Part shown: in pieces, positions 8,008 to 15,517 of the stretch
How the letters are laid out: each line of letters opens with the position of its first letter
Numbering within the stretch: the stretch's first letter is position 1
Assembly (NCBI GenBank): GCA_039908535.1
Contig: JAMOAW010000020.1
Span: forward strand, 16,288 to 80,287
Origin: JAMOAW01 sp039908535
GTDB taxonomy: Bacteria; Pseudomonadota; Magnetococcia; Magnetococcales; JADFZT01
Reading direction: 5' to 3'
Length of the DNA: 64,000 nucleotides
Translations under genes and position numbers: made by a program
Notes under the pieces: generated by a model
Told to the model about the DNA's origin: nothing
What the model saw: only the letters and a program-made list of their open reading frames with translations
Database searches by the model: none

Positions 8008-9399
8008 ATGAACCGCAAAGGGTGGTGGATGGTTTGCTTATCTCTTTTTTTTCAAACTGATATTGCCTGTGGGGAGACCTTCCTACAGCTACAAAAAGAC
8101 CGTATCCAAAAGAATCAACCATTGATCCTTCTCGCAGAGAGTGAGACAACAACTCCGCTCCCTTTGCAGATGTCGGAAGCTAATTTAAAAAAAACGACTG
8201 TCGAAAAGAGTCCTCTGATTTTACTCGGCTCATACCAAAAAGCGCAAATATTTGATCCTCTGTATCGGGCAGCTCTGGCAGAAAGAGATGCCAGTCTCAT
8301 TGCCTCGAAAGTAGCGGGTATGGCTTTTTATCCCCAATTAAAACTATCTACAACCCAGTATGAAAGCGAAAATGGGCAAATGCGTTGGACCGCCACGATC
8401 AGTCAACCGATTATCAATGCCGAACGTTTTGCCTCCTGGCGAGAAGAGGAACCCCGGGTATTGATCACGGGATTAAACTTAAAAATCAAACAAAATGAGT
8501 TAGCCAAACGGATTTATAAAATTTTTTCAGAATTGACCATGGCCAGGGAAGGGTTGAGCCAGAATAAAAAACGTATTGAGGCCTTGGAAGAACAATGGCA
8601 AGCAGGTAAAAGGGCTTTGCAACTTGGTCAAGGGACGATTACAGATTTGCGTGATGCGGAAGTTAAAGTATTGCAGGCCAAGGCGGATAATTTAAGATTA
8701 AACGCCGATTTACAGGCAGCTGAACAAGAATATGAATCTATAATAGGCATAAGAACGCCCCAATTTAAGCTAAAACGCCAAGGCGGAAGCCATCTAGTTG
8801 ACCATATTGAGACCGAAGGTCCGGCTCTTAACATTGATAACAATCCAGAGTTATTATTAGCGCGGCTGAGTGAGCGCCTAGGTGAGTTATCGGCCATTCG
8901 CGCCAAATCGGCCTGGATCCCTGAATTAAATGCCGCCTATACCATGACCAAAAAGGGAAATTCTTCGGACAGTTATATGGGTTTTGTCTTGAGTATGCCG
9001 GTCAATGCCGGGGGCATCCTAGGTCTTTATTCCGCCGATGCCAATTTGACCAAATTACGGGAAGAGAGTCAGGATAAGGAACGTCGGATACGTCTGAACA
9101 TGGATCATCTTGTAAACGTGGTACATACGGGAGGAGCTGAGGTGGATATGCGCTTAGCGGCGATTGAGGCGGCCGAACTCAGTGTAGACGCCAACAAAAA
9201 AAGCTATAAAGGCGGAGTGCGGACCTTGTTGGATGTTTTGGGAAGCATTGAAGTTCTTTATTCGGTCAAAAATGAATTTATCAGATCTTTGCTTAATTTA
9301 GGAGATAATGTCATAAATCTGCATTTATTACGTGGGGGGGATGTGGAATCAGGTCTGGAAATGGTCGAAAATATGTTGCTTGATACGGAAATACACTAA
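8008..9399 (+). CDS. TolC-like outer-membrane efflux protein of the type I secretion system
   Basis: 463 aa starting at ATG 8008, directly after AGGAGG (7997-8002); a TTG at 7981 in the same frame would place the start inside the upstream gene and is rejected. The N-terminus looks like a Sec signal peptide (WWMVCLSLFFQTDIACG). The rest is a long alpha-helical protein with two outer-membrane-efflux repeats (helix pairs at about 85-260 and 285-450), including a TxxDLRDAEVKVLQAKAD-type segment. It follows the adaptor gene by one base and completes the exporter. Transcription probably ends in the hairpins of the repeat beginning at 9407. Confidence 0.9.
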   Translation: MNRKGWWMVCLSLFFQTDIACGETFLQLQKDRIQKNQPLILLAESETTTPLPLQMSEANLKKTTVEKSPLILLGSYQKAQIFDPLYRAALAERDASLIASKVAGMAFYPQLKLSTTQYESENGQMRWTATISQPIINAERFASWREEEPRVLITGLNLKIKQNELAKRIYKIFSELTMAREGLSQNKKRIEALEEQWQAGKRALQLGQGTITDLRDAEVKVLQAKADNLRLNADLQAAEQEYESIIGIRTPQFKLKRQGGSHLVDHIETEGPALNIDNNPELLLARLSERLGELSAIRAKSAWIPELNAAYTMTKKGNSSDSYMGFVLSMPVNAGGILGLYSADANLTKLREESQDKERRIRLNMDHLVNVVHTGGAEVDMRLAAIEAAELSVDANKKSYKGGVRTLLDVLGSIEVLYSVKNEFIRSLLNLGDNVINLHLLRGGDVESGLEMVENMLLDTEIH

Positions 9400-9406
9400 A
9401 ATCATT

Positions 9407-9641
9407 GTAACCGTTCACCGAAGTAAAATTTTACGTTTTATTAATAAAAAAAAGGGGTCTGGGGGATTGCCCCCAGGGTTTTGGTTCTGACTTTGCTTTT
9501 GACTTTGCTTTTGACTTTGCTTTTGACTTTGCTTTTGACTTTGCTTTTGAATTCGGTTTTGCTTTCTTCAAATAGCAGGGGGGTTGGGGGATGCAATCCC
9601 CCAAGGGGTCTTGTTTTTGATTTTTTTATCTGAACGGTTAC
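9407..9641 (-). repeat. G/C-hairpin repeat, subfamily II, reverse orientation, with inverted ends and a 12-bp tandem array
   Basis: Bounded by an 11-bp perfect inverted repeat, GTAACCGTTCA (9407-9417) and TGAACGGTTAC (9631-9641). Read on the minus strand it matches the plus-strand copies at 9684-9827 and 12208-12351: hairpin TTGGGGGATTGCATCCCCCA, a linker rich in CAAAAGCAAA, hairpin CTGGGGGCAATCCCCCAG, then a T-run. The linker is expanded by five tandem 12-mers (9490-9549). The open frame through it (KSKVKSKVK) is a by-product of the repeat. The whole 507-bp gap 9400-9906 consists of this copy and the next one. Confidence 0.85.
9490..9549 (+). repeat. Tandem array: five perfect copies of a 12-bp unit
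   Basis: ACTTTGCTTTTG repeated five times without mismatch, followed by a degenerate sixth unit. The equivalent place in the sister repeats has a single unit, so the array is a local expansion and a likely variable-number locus. Confidence 0.95.
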
Positions 9642-9683
9642 TATCATTCATTACGACAAAATATCCCAATTTAGGTACCACCA

Positions 9684-9827
9684 CATTTAAATGTGGACGA
9701 TGAACGAGTGCCTGAACAAAAAGCCAAGTCAAGACCTTGGGGGATTGCATCCCCCAATCCCCCTGCTTTTTGAAGGAAGCAAAACCGAGGTCAAAAGCAA
9801 AATCAAAACCCTGGGGGCAATCCCCCA
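9684..9827 (+). repeat. 144-bp direct repeat, left copy (subfamily II)
   Basis: Nearly identical (three mismatches by eye) and equal in length to 12208-12351. It contains two hairpins, TTGGGGGATTGCATCCCCCA and CTGGGGGCAATCCCCCAG. It is enclosed by a further inverted pair, GGTACCACCAC (9674-9684) and GTGGTGGTACC (9844-9854), and is followed by a subfamily I right end (C-run, T-run, GCCCGCAGGGG) up to 9910. Together with its partner it flanks the sulfotransferase and acyltransferase genes. Confidence 0.88.
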
Positions 9828-9906
9828 GACCCCTTTTTTTTTAAGTGGTGGTACCGAATTCCCCCCCACCCTTTTTTTTTAATTTTCTGCCCGCAGGGGC
9901 AGGGCA

Positions 9907-11061
9907 CTATGTTCCCAAAAAAGCAACAACTCTTTCACTGTCTACCGTTTCATGCGTTTTATACGAACTATTCAATCTTTCAATATTTCTCAAATCAATG
10001 CCATTCAATGGCGTGCCGGAAATTGTTTTGGCATGGAGGTCAACAAACGTGGCAGAAGAGATAATTTTGGGGTCAATATATTTTTCCCTATGGACCATGA
10101 TATAGGATGGATAGACAGTCGGAAAAAATAGCCGACGATTGGCCATCTCATGAATAAATTTTAGAAAAACCTCATAATGATTAAAAATTTTTCTACACCC
10201 ACCAAGGGTATGGATCAAATCGATCTCATAATCGATCACCTCTGCGAAAGAGAGGTCTGTTTTGTTCATTTTATAGGCAGAAAAGGCCCGTTCGATGGGA
10301 TCGCGCAGGCAAATCACATAAATAGCCGTCGGTTGGAAGGTCAAAATAAAATCTTGCCCTACACGGCTTAACAAACTGGCGGTCGATTTATCCAGGAGGT
10401 AATCATAGGAGATCGGTTGGTCTGTCTCATCCATGAGATAGGAGTCTAGAAACATTTCACGTTTTACACGAAGATTTTTTACAGAAGATAGTATCGTCAG
10501 GGGTTCCATGCAGGCCGGTTGCAAACAGGAAATGGATGCAGAAACAAGCTCCCCCAGGGAGGTGGTTCCACACCTTGGGAAGCCACAAATAAAAAATAAT
10601 TTAGGCGATTCATGGCGAAATGGTCGATAACAAAAACTCTTGACCGTTGCCAAATATTCCTCTCTGGAAAAAAAACCCTGGACCTGCATGTCAAACAATA
10701 AATGCTTTACTCTATTATGGTAATAACCAATATTTTGATCTTTGTAGATGGAGGCTTGTCTGAGACAATCCAAAGCAAGGGGATAACGTTCTATGCTTAC
10801 CGAGAGAAAGGCAAAATTCAAGTAGGAATAGAGAATCATATATTCCTGATGCGTGATGGACAACGCATATTCAGCAAAGGCACCATGATAATTATTTTGG
10901 GAAAATAATAGATCCGCTTTTATACGATGAGGTGCCGCCTCTTGTGGTGAGAGGATAACCGATGGGGCGTGACCGGACTGTGCTGCATTCATAGCCTCTT
11001 GAGAGGAGAGAATATCTTTCAAAAGAGTTTGTTCAGGGATATAGGGGGGGGCAAGTTGCAT
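9907..11061 (-). CDS. Sulfotransferase with helical N-terminal extension
   Basis: 384 aa, the only minus-strand gene in the accessory region. The N-terminal half (about residues 45-125) is helical and TPR-like. The C-terminal half has the PAPS-binding 5'-phosphosulfate loop in FPRCGTTSL (about residues 160-168) and the 3'-phosphate motif in LRDPIERAFSAY (about 251-263). It is probably a cytoplasmic enzyme that sulfates a sugar or glycan precursor. Start: ATG 11061 has GGAAGG six bases upstream; the frame runs on to 11226, but those codons lie in an intergenic repeat. The last codons and the TAG stop fall at the end of the repeat at 9828-9910, so the C-terminus may have been trimmed by repeat insertion. 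Confidence 0.85.
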   Translation of the reverse strand: MQLAPPYIPEQTLLKDILSSQEAMNAAQSGHAPSVILSPQEAAPHRIKADLLFSQNNYHGAFAEYALSITHQEYMILYSYLNFAFLSVSIERYPLALDCLRQASIYKDQNIGYYHNRVKHLLFDMQVQGFFSREEYLATVKSFCYRPFRHESPKLFFICGFPRCGTTSLGELVSASISCLQPACMEPLTILSSVKNLRVKREMFLDSYLMDETDQPISYDYLLDKSTASLLSRVGQDFILTFQPTAIYVICLRDPIERAFSAYKMNKTDLSFAEVIDYEIDLIHTLGGCRKIFNHYEVFLKFIHEMANRRLFFPTVYPSYIMVHREKYIDPKIISSATFVDLHAKTISGTPLNGIDLRNIERLNSSYKTHETVDSERVVAFLGT

Positions 11062-11101
11062 AAAAATACCTTCCAATGATTGCTTTAAGGAGACGATACC
11101 C

Positions 11102-11190
11102 CGTCGAAAAAAATCAAGACCTTGGGGGGGCAAAAAACCGGCCCACCCTTTTCTTTTAATACTAAAAAAAAATTGCCCAAAAGGGATTAT
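11102..11190 (+). repeat. Short G/C-hairpin repeat lacking the second hairpin
   Basis: Left end TCGAAAAAAATCAAGACC, a G-run, a diverged C-run, the T/A-rich centre and a degenerate right end TTGCCCAAAAGGGATTAT. It lies upstream of the minus-strand sulfotransferase. With the next copy it fills most of the 403-bp gap between the divergent genes at 11061 and 11465; the remaining 11191-11308 is AT-rich and may hold divergent promoters, none of them convincing. Confidence 0.7.
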
Positions 11191-11308
11191 ATTCTGATTT
11201 ATAACGTTTTGCTTTTTTAAATGCAAAAAACATCCTAGAAATCAAAAAAGATGCCATGTATGATGACATAAATTTCTTTCATACGACTAATCCTAATTCA
11301 TATGAATG

Positions 11309-11447
11309 TATCGAAAAAATAAAAATTAAGACATCGGAGAGCCCAGAACCGCCCCCCAAATTCCCCTACCTTTTTTTAATTCTTTAAAAAAAAAGAGGGG
11401 GTCTGGGGGATTCATCCCCCAGGGTTTGGCTTTTAATTTTTTGCCCC
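11309..11447 (+). repeat. G/C-hairpin repeat upstream of the acyltransferase gene
   Basis: Left end TATCGAAAAAATAAAAATTA, a C-run, the T/A centre and a clear CTGGGGGATTCATCCCCCAG hairpin (11403-11422), ending AATTTTTTGCCCC. The right end stops 17 bases before the start codon of the acyltransferase, so it would be in that gene's 5' leader. Confidence 0.8.
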
Positions 11448-11464
11448 ATAAAGACCGAGAACAA

Positions 11465-12196
11465 ATGGCTATCATTCTTACGCAGACACTGATTCAATCG
11501 CTTCGGGAGCAAGGTGTTTCCACATTGTGGAACCCGGGAGCTACATTACCAGAAAGCTCTCTCTTCGAACCGCCATGCAGTATAAAATGGATGAATATTC
11601 AGCATGATTTTTATCTTGGCGCATTTAGTTATGGTGTTAGCGGCTTTTATTTTTATTGCCGCATTGGACGTTATTGTTCCATTGGCGAACAGGTTGAAAT
11701 TGGTCGTCATCCGCATCCCTTGCATTATTTTAGCACCTCCCCATTCTTCTATTCGCACTATGAGGAGGTGTTGAATCAAACCATGCCGACAGAGTGGCAG
11801 TTCGATTTTTCAAATGATTTTAAACGAAAAACACCTCCTGTCACAGCAAAAAGCACCCTCATCGGCAACGATGTTTGGATCGGGCACGGTGCATTCATTA
11901 TGCCTGGCGTTCATGTCGGTGATGGGGCCGTCATTGCGGCCCGCTCCGTGGTGACCAAAGATGTACCCGACTTTGCGGTTGTCGCCGGTGTTCCGGCCAA
12001 GATTATTAAATATAAGGTTCCAGAAAATCAAATTGAGGCTATGAAAAAATCCAAATGGTGGGAATTCGCTCCGTGGCAATTCAAGGGAGTTCATTTAGAT
12101 AATATTCCACTTTTTCTGGATTATATGACGAGATTGAGAGAAAGCAATGCACGTATCTATTCCCCAGCAGAGATCAAATTACAGGATTTTGTATAA
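11465..12196 (+). CDS. Hexapeptide-repeat acyltransferase (CatB/Vat-like left-handed beta-helix)
   Basis: 243 aa from ATG 11465; an in-frame TTG at 11426 lies inside the upstream repeat and is rejected. The protein has hexapeptide turns in two blocks: an early one (FYFYCRIGRYCSIGEQVEIGRHPH) and a later one (IGNDVWIGHGAFIMPGVHVG, then AVIAARSVVTKDVPDFAVVAGVPAKIIKYK). The ending is typical of CatB-type acetyltransferases. The catalytic His is likely in the RHPHPLHYF segment. In a glycan cluster it probably O- or N-acetylates a sugar. It lies, with the sulfotransferase, between two nearly identical 144-bp direct repeats. Confidence 0.88.
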   Translation: MAIILTQTLIQSLREQGVSTLWNPGATLPESSLFEPPCSIKWMNIQHDFYLGAFSYGVSGFYFYCRIGRYCSIGEQVEIGRHPHPLHYFSTSPFFYSHYEEVLNQTMPTEWQFDFSNDFKRKTPPVTAKSTLIGNDVWIGHGAFIMPGVHVGDGAVIAARSVVTKDVPDFAVVAGVPAKIIKYKVPENQIEAMKKSKWWEFAPWQFKGVHLDNIPLFLDYMTRLRESNARIYSPAEIKLQDFV

Positions 12197-12207
12197 TGGT
12201 CACAGCT

Positions 12208-12351
12208 CATTTAAGCGTGGACGATGAACGAGTGCCTGAACAAAAAGCAAAGTCAAGACCTTGGGGGATTGCATCCCCCAATCCCCCTGCTTTTTGAAGG
12301 AAGCAAAACCGAGGTCAAAAGCAAAATCAAAACCCTGGGGGCAATCCCCCA
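12208..12351 (+). repeat. 144-bp direct repeat, right copy (subfamily II), running into a coding sequence
   Basis: Same length as 9684-9827 and differing at about three positions. It holds the same two hairpins. The similarity stops at CAATCCCCCA, after which the GT41-type gene continues in the same frame, so the repeat sits over that gene's 5' end. Confidence 0.9.
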
Positions 12352-13888
12352 ATCTTTAGCGGATGAATATTTGGCCTCTGGCCAATATCGTCAAGCCCTC
12401 CACTACGCCCTCCAAGCCGCCCAAGAGAACCCACACAGTTGGCAAGGGCTGCATCGTGCCGCTTTGGCGATGCGTCTGTTGGGGCAATTGCCCCAGGCCC
12501 TGCAAATGCTGGCCAAATTGCACCATCGTTTTCCCGATATCCCAGAAATTCGTCGAGATTTGGGAGATTTTATTTGCAAAGTTTTGGGAGATTGGCAAAA
12601 TGCCTGGAAAATTTGGCACCCTCTGCAAAATCGTCCTGAATTTAAACGCGAGATGGCTTGGTTGCACATCAAAAGGCAAATATATGCGGGAACATCAAGT
12701 TATATAAAACTCCATCAAGAAATTTTGCAATATGCCTCCACCTATCTCACCCTTCCTGAGGTTTCTTCCTTACCACAAAATACCACATCGCTTTCCCCCT
12801 CTTTGCCATCTAATCCACTCCCAGGTAAAACCCGTCTTCGCTTGGGCTTGATTTCCACTTTTTTTCGAGCTTCGCCAGTCTATTATTTATGTTTTGGGGC
12901 CATACGGCATCTGGCCTTGGAATTTGATCTCATTTTTTTTTCCAGAGAAACCATTGCGGATTGGGCCACGGACGCCTTTAAAGAATTAGCCTATGAGTGG
13001 TATGAAGTCAAATCGTTATCCCCAGAGGCGTTGGCGGTATTTTTAAAGCAACAACATCTGGATATTTTAGTGGAGATGTGCGGTTGGTTGGATCTCCAAG
13101 CGTTGCAAGCGGTGAGCAGTCGACCAGCGCGGCGGGTCTATAAATGGATTGGGGGGCAATCGACGACCACTGGCTTGACAATTTTTGATGGTTTTATAAG
13201 CGATGTGCATCAAACCCCTTTGCCATTGCAATCTCTTTACAGCGAGCCGCTGATTTTATTGCCCTCCGGGTATGCCACCTATACCCCTCCCCCCTATTTT
13301 CCTCCCCCCCAACGAGGCTCTTTGGATGGGGGTTGGCAAGTTGGTGTGATTGCCCATCCCATGAAAATTTCTCCACCATTTTTGCACTATTTACGCACCG
13401 AGATGCAAAAACTGGATCCCCAGTTGAGAGAAAAAATGTCCTTATCCTTTATTGGCTGGCGTTATGGTCATCCCTTGTTGCAAAAGCGTCTAACGGAAGC
13501 CCTGTGGAGCTCTTCTGGGCAAGAGGGATCCCCTATGCAGATAAAATTTTTACCTACCTCTGGCCATGAGGCATTTTTGCATGCGGTCGCCGCACTGGAT
13601 TGGGTGATTGATACGTTTCCATATACCAATGGCGTAACGGCTTTGGAGAGTTTGGCTTTAGGTGTTCCCTTGCGAACTCGCGTGGGACGACTGTTCAGTG
13701 AACGACATGCCTACAGCCATTGTCGGTTTGCTGGATTGACACATGCTGAGTGTGATCTCATACAGATTGGCGCGTTTACCCCCCCTTTATTTCCTAAAAA
13801 AAGGCACTCTTTGTTGGCAAAAGATTGTTTGCGTTTAAATCATGTTGGGGTTGCGCAGGAGTTGGTAAAGGTGTTTAATACAGAATAA
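12224..13888 (+). CDS. TPR/GT41-type glycosyltransferase (O-GlcNAc-transferase/SPINDLY-like)
   Basis: The open frame encodes 554 aa. Residues 1-43 are translated from the intergenic repeat; homology-like protein starts at SLADEYLASGQYRQALHYAL. TPR-like helices span about 44-125. The C-terminal region (about 205-550) reads as the GT41 catalytic part: DILVEMCGWLD, KWIGGQSTTTGL, SDVHQTP, then VIDTFPYTNGVTALESLALG and GRLFSERHAYS, which correspond to the UDP-sugar-binding part of bacterial SPINDLY-like proteins. Members of this family glycosylate proteins in the cytoplasm. Start: ATG 12224 is within the repeat and has only a weak GGAC before it; a TTG at 12371 is the first alternative free of repeat sequence. 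The original N-terminus may have been lost. Confidence 0.82.
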   Translation: MNECLNKKQSQDLGGLHPPIPLLFEGSKTEVKSKIKTLGAIPQSLADEYLASGQYRQALHYALQAAQENPHSWQGLHRAALAMRLLGQLPQALQMLAKLHHRFPDIPEIRRDLGDFICKVLGDWQNAWKIWHPLQNRPEFKREMAWLHIKRQIYAGTSSYIKLHQEILQYASTYLTLPEVSSLPQNTTSLSPSLPSNPLPGKTRLRLGLISTFFRASPVYYLCFGAIRHLALEFDLIFFSRETIADWATDAFKELAYEWYEVKSLSPEALAVFLKQQHLDILVEMCGWLDLQALQAVSSRPARRVYKWIGGQSTTTGLTIFDGFISDVHQTPLPLQSLYSEPLILLPSGYATYTPPPYFPPPQRGSLDGGWQVGVIAHPMKISPPFLHYLRTEMQKLDPQLREKMSLSFIGWRYGHPLLQKRLTEALWSSSGQEGSPMQIKFLPTSGHEAFLHAVAALDWVIDTFPYTNGVTALESLALGVPLRTRVGRLFSERHAYSHCRFAGLTHAECDLIQIGAFTPPLFPKKRHSLLAKDCLRLNHVGVAQELVKVFNTE

Positions 13889-13948
13889 AAAAAGAGGGGA
13901 TCTGGGGAATTCCTCCCCCAGGGGTTTGTTTTTGGCCTTTTTTGCCCA
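13889..13948 (+). repeat. Partial G/C-hairpin repeat (right half)
   Basis: A-run, GAGGGGATCTGGGGAATTCC, C-run, GGGTTTGTTTTTGG and a diverged right end TTTTTTGCCCAACTTGG. It starts directly after the stop codon of the GT41 gene and ends 19 bases before the next start codon. Confidence 0.7.
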
Positions 13949-13967
13949 ACTTGGACGATAGGTTATC

Positions 13968-14873
13968 ATGCATTCAACCGCGTTGATTTATCAAATTTAT
14001 TATCGTGAAGAACAAAAAGATCACCTCGATTCTGCCTTTGTTCCTTATGACAATAGCGCGGACAAGGATCCTTTGCTTGAATTTAACGTCTTTCGCAAAC
14101 TACAAAGTGCCCATGGAGAGAAACAACCTCCCCTGTGGGGAGCGGTCTCTTGGAAGTTTGGCAGCAAAACCGGCTGGAGTGGAGAAGAGTTATACCAATT
14201 TATCGCCCAGCATCCCGGCTATGATGTCTATTATTGCAATCCCCACCCTGAATTTGAGGCGTTATACCCAAATTTTTGGATGCAGGGTGAATCTGCCCAT
14301 CCCGATTTTTTACGTTTAAGTCGAGAAATTTTTACGTATGCCCAATTGCCTCAGGAGTTATTAACCACGCTCTACCCTTCCCGGGCGTTTGCCTCAACCA
14401 ACTATTTTATTGCGACGCCCCATTTTTGGAATGGATATCTTTCGTTTGTGGAAGAGGTGTTGGAAAAGAGCCTGCAAAAAGTCTCTTCCGAAGTGATGGC
14501 CTTGCTCTATTCCAGTGCGGCCGATAGCAAAGGGGTTCATGCCAACGCCAATTATTTGCCCTTTATCGTCGAACGGTTATTCACCATTTTTTTAACCACC
14601 GAGTTTGGCCGTTCCTGCCGGGGGATCAAATATGCATTACCCGCCATCGACAAAAAACTCAACATTCATTTACATCATCTTCGGCAGATGAAAGATTTCG
14701 CCTGTCAACACCATTCTTTGTGGATGGCATCCTGCTGGTTAAACTATCGCAATCTTTATCTGGCCCAACAACATGACCGAAGCTGGCTTGTAAAATATTT
14801 ATTGTCTGTGACCCCAAAAAAAATAGAATTTTTAGATTTTCCGCATCTCTTTTCGGATCATAGCGTTCCATGA
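13968..14873 (+). CDS. Uncharacterised glycan-cluster protein
   Basis: 301 aa, soluble, with no signal peptide or membrane segment. I do not recognise a named family. Visible features include the N-terminal IYQIYYREEQ, an LWGAVSWKFGSKTGW block (about residues 57-70), CNPHPEFEALYPNFWMQGE (about 88-106) and many aromatic residues, which fits a sugar-handling enzyme or helper. It overlaps the next gene by ATGA, and that gene in turn overlaps a sulfotransferase gene, so the three are translationally coupled. A role in making or modifying the glycan is inferred from position only. GATAGG lies about eight bases before the ATG. Confidence 0.75.
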   Translation: MHSTALIYQIYYREEQKDHLDSAFVPYDNSADKDPLLEFNVFRKLQSAHGEKQPPLWGAVSWKFGSKTGWSGEELYQFIAQHPGYDVYYCNPHPEFEALYPNFWMQGESAHPDFLRLSREIFTYAQLPQELLTTLYPSRAFASTNYFIATPHFWNGYLSFVEEVLEKSLQKVSSEVMALLYSSAADSKGVHANANYLPFIVERLFTIFLTTEFGRSCRGIKYALPAIDKKLNIHLHHLRQMKDFACQHHSLWMASCWLNYRNLYLAQQHDRSWLVKYLLSVTPKKIEFLDFPHLFSDHSVP

Positions 14874-15517
14874 AGATAGAGATATTTGCGGCACCTCAAC
14901 TGGACCAAATGCCCCCTTGGGAGGCTCCCCTCATTTTTGTTATGCCAAGTCTAGACCTGGAAATGGCTGGTCGATGTGCAGGATTGCTGGCTTCCCGATC
15001 CGGGGAAAATGGCGTTATTTTAATTGTGCATGACACCCTTGGCGAAGGATTTATCCAGGTATGCAACCGAGCTTTCCGGCGCAGCAGGTGCGAATTTTTT
15101 GGTTATGTGGCTCAAGATGCCTATCCGGGTCGAGCTTGGTTGATGCTAGGCAAGCGGGCCTTGGTGCAAAACAATAAATCTCTGCTGGCATTCAACGATG
15201 GCAAATGGCATGGCTTATTAGCCAGTTTCGGTTTGGTGCGCCGCTCTTGGGCTTTGAATAATTATGCAGGTGAGTTATTCTATCCTGGATATAAACGGCA
15301 TTATGCCGATGCAGAATTGACCCTTTTGGCCAAAAATGATCACACCCTGTGTTATGATCCCCGCAGTCTCCTGGTAGAGGTGGATTGGGAAAAAGAGATG
15401 AAAGGGGTAGATCATACCGATAAAGCTCTATTCAAACGACGTGCGGCAACATTGTTTGATGGGCGTGTAACCGATCCTCAATATTGCCAAATTTTTCCTA
15501 GAGATCACATGCAATGA
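14870..15517 (+). CDS. Putative glycosyltransferase-like protein, small
   Basis: 215 aa. The first third (residues 20-55, LIFVMPSLDLEMAGRCAGLL...GVILIVHD) looks like a Rossmann-type nucleotide-sugar fold. The second half has NDGKWHGLLASFGLVRRSWA and LFYPGYKRHYADAELTLLA, which resembles the acceptor and metal-site region of GT-A glycosyltransferases (a DAE in place of DxD). It is short for a family 2 enzyme and lacks the usual N-terminal PxYN start, so the assignment is tentative. It overlaps its neighbours on both sides by four bases. Confidence 0.6.
   Translation: MKIEIFAAPQLDQMPPWEAPLIFVMPSLDLEMAGRCAGLLASRSGENGVILIVHDTLGEGFIQVCNRAFRRSRCEFFGYVAQDAYPGRAWLMLGKRALVQNNKSLLAFNDGKWHGLLASFGLVRRSWALNNYAGELFYPGYKRHYADAELTLLAKNDHTLCYDPRSLLVEVDWEKEMKGVDHTDKALFKRRAATLFDGRVTDPQYCQIFPRDHMQ

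Noticed and set aside
8115..8300. Minus-strand and other overlapping frames within long genes
   Set aside because: They are shadows of the coding strand without start signals or family resemblance.
9441..9647. 68-codon minus-strand frame with KSKVKSKVK repeats
   Set aside because: It is a translation of the 12-bp array and hairpins of the repeat; the sister copies code for a similar peptide only because the DNA is repeated.
9691..9882. 63-codon plus-strand frame
   Set aside because: Repeat DNA only; same peptide as the repeat-derived N-terminus of the GT41 gene, without any downstream gene.
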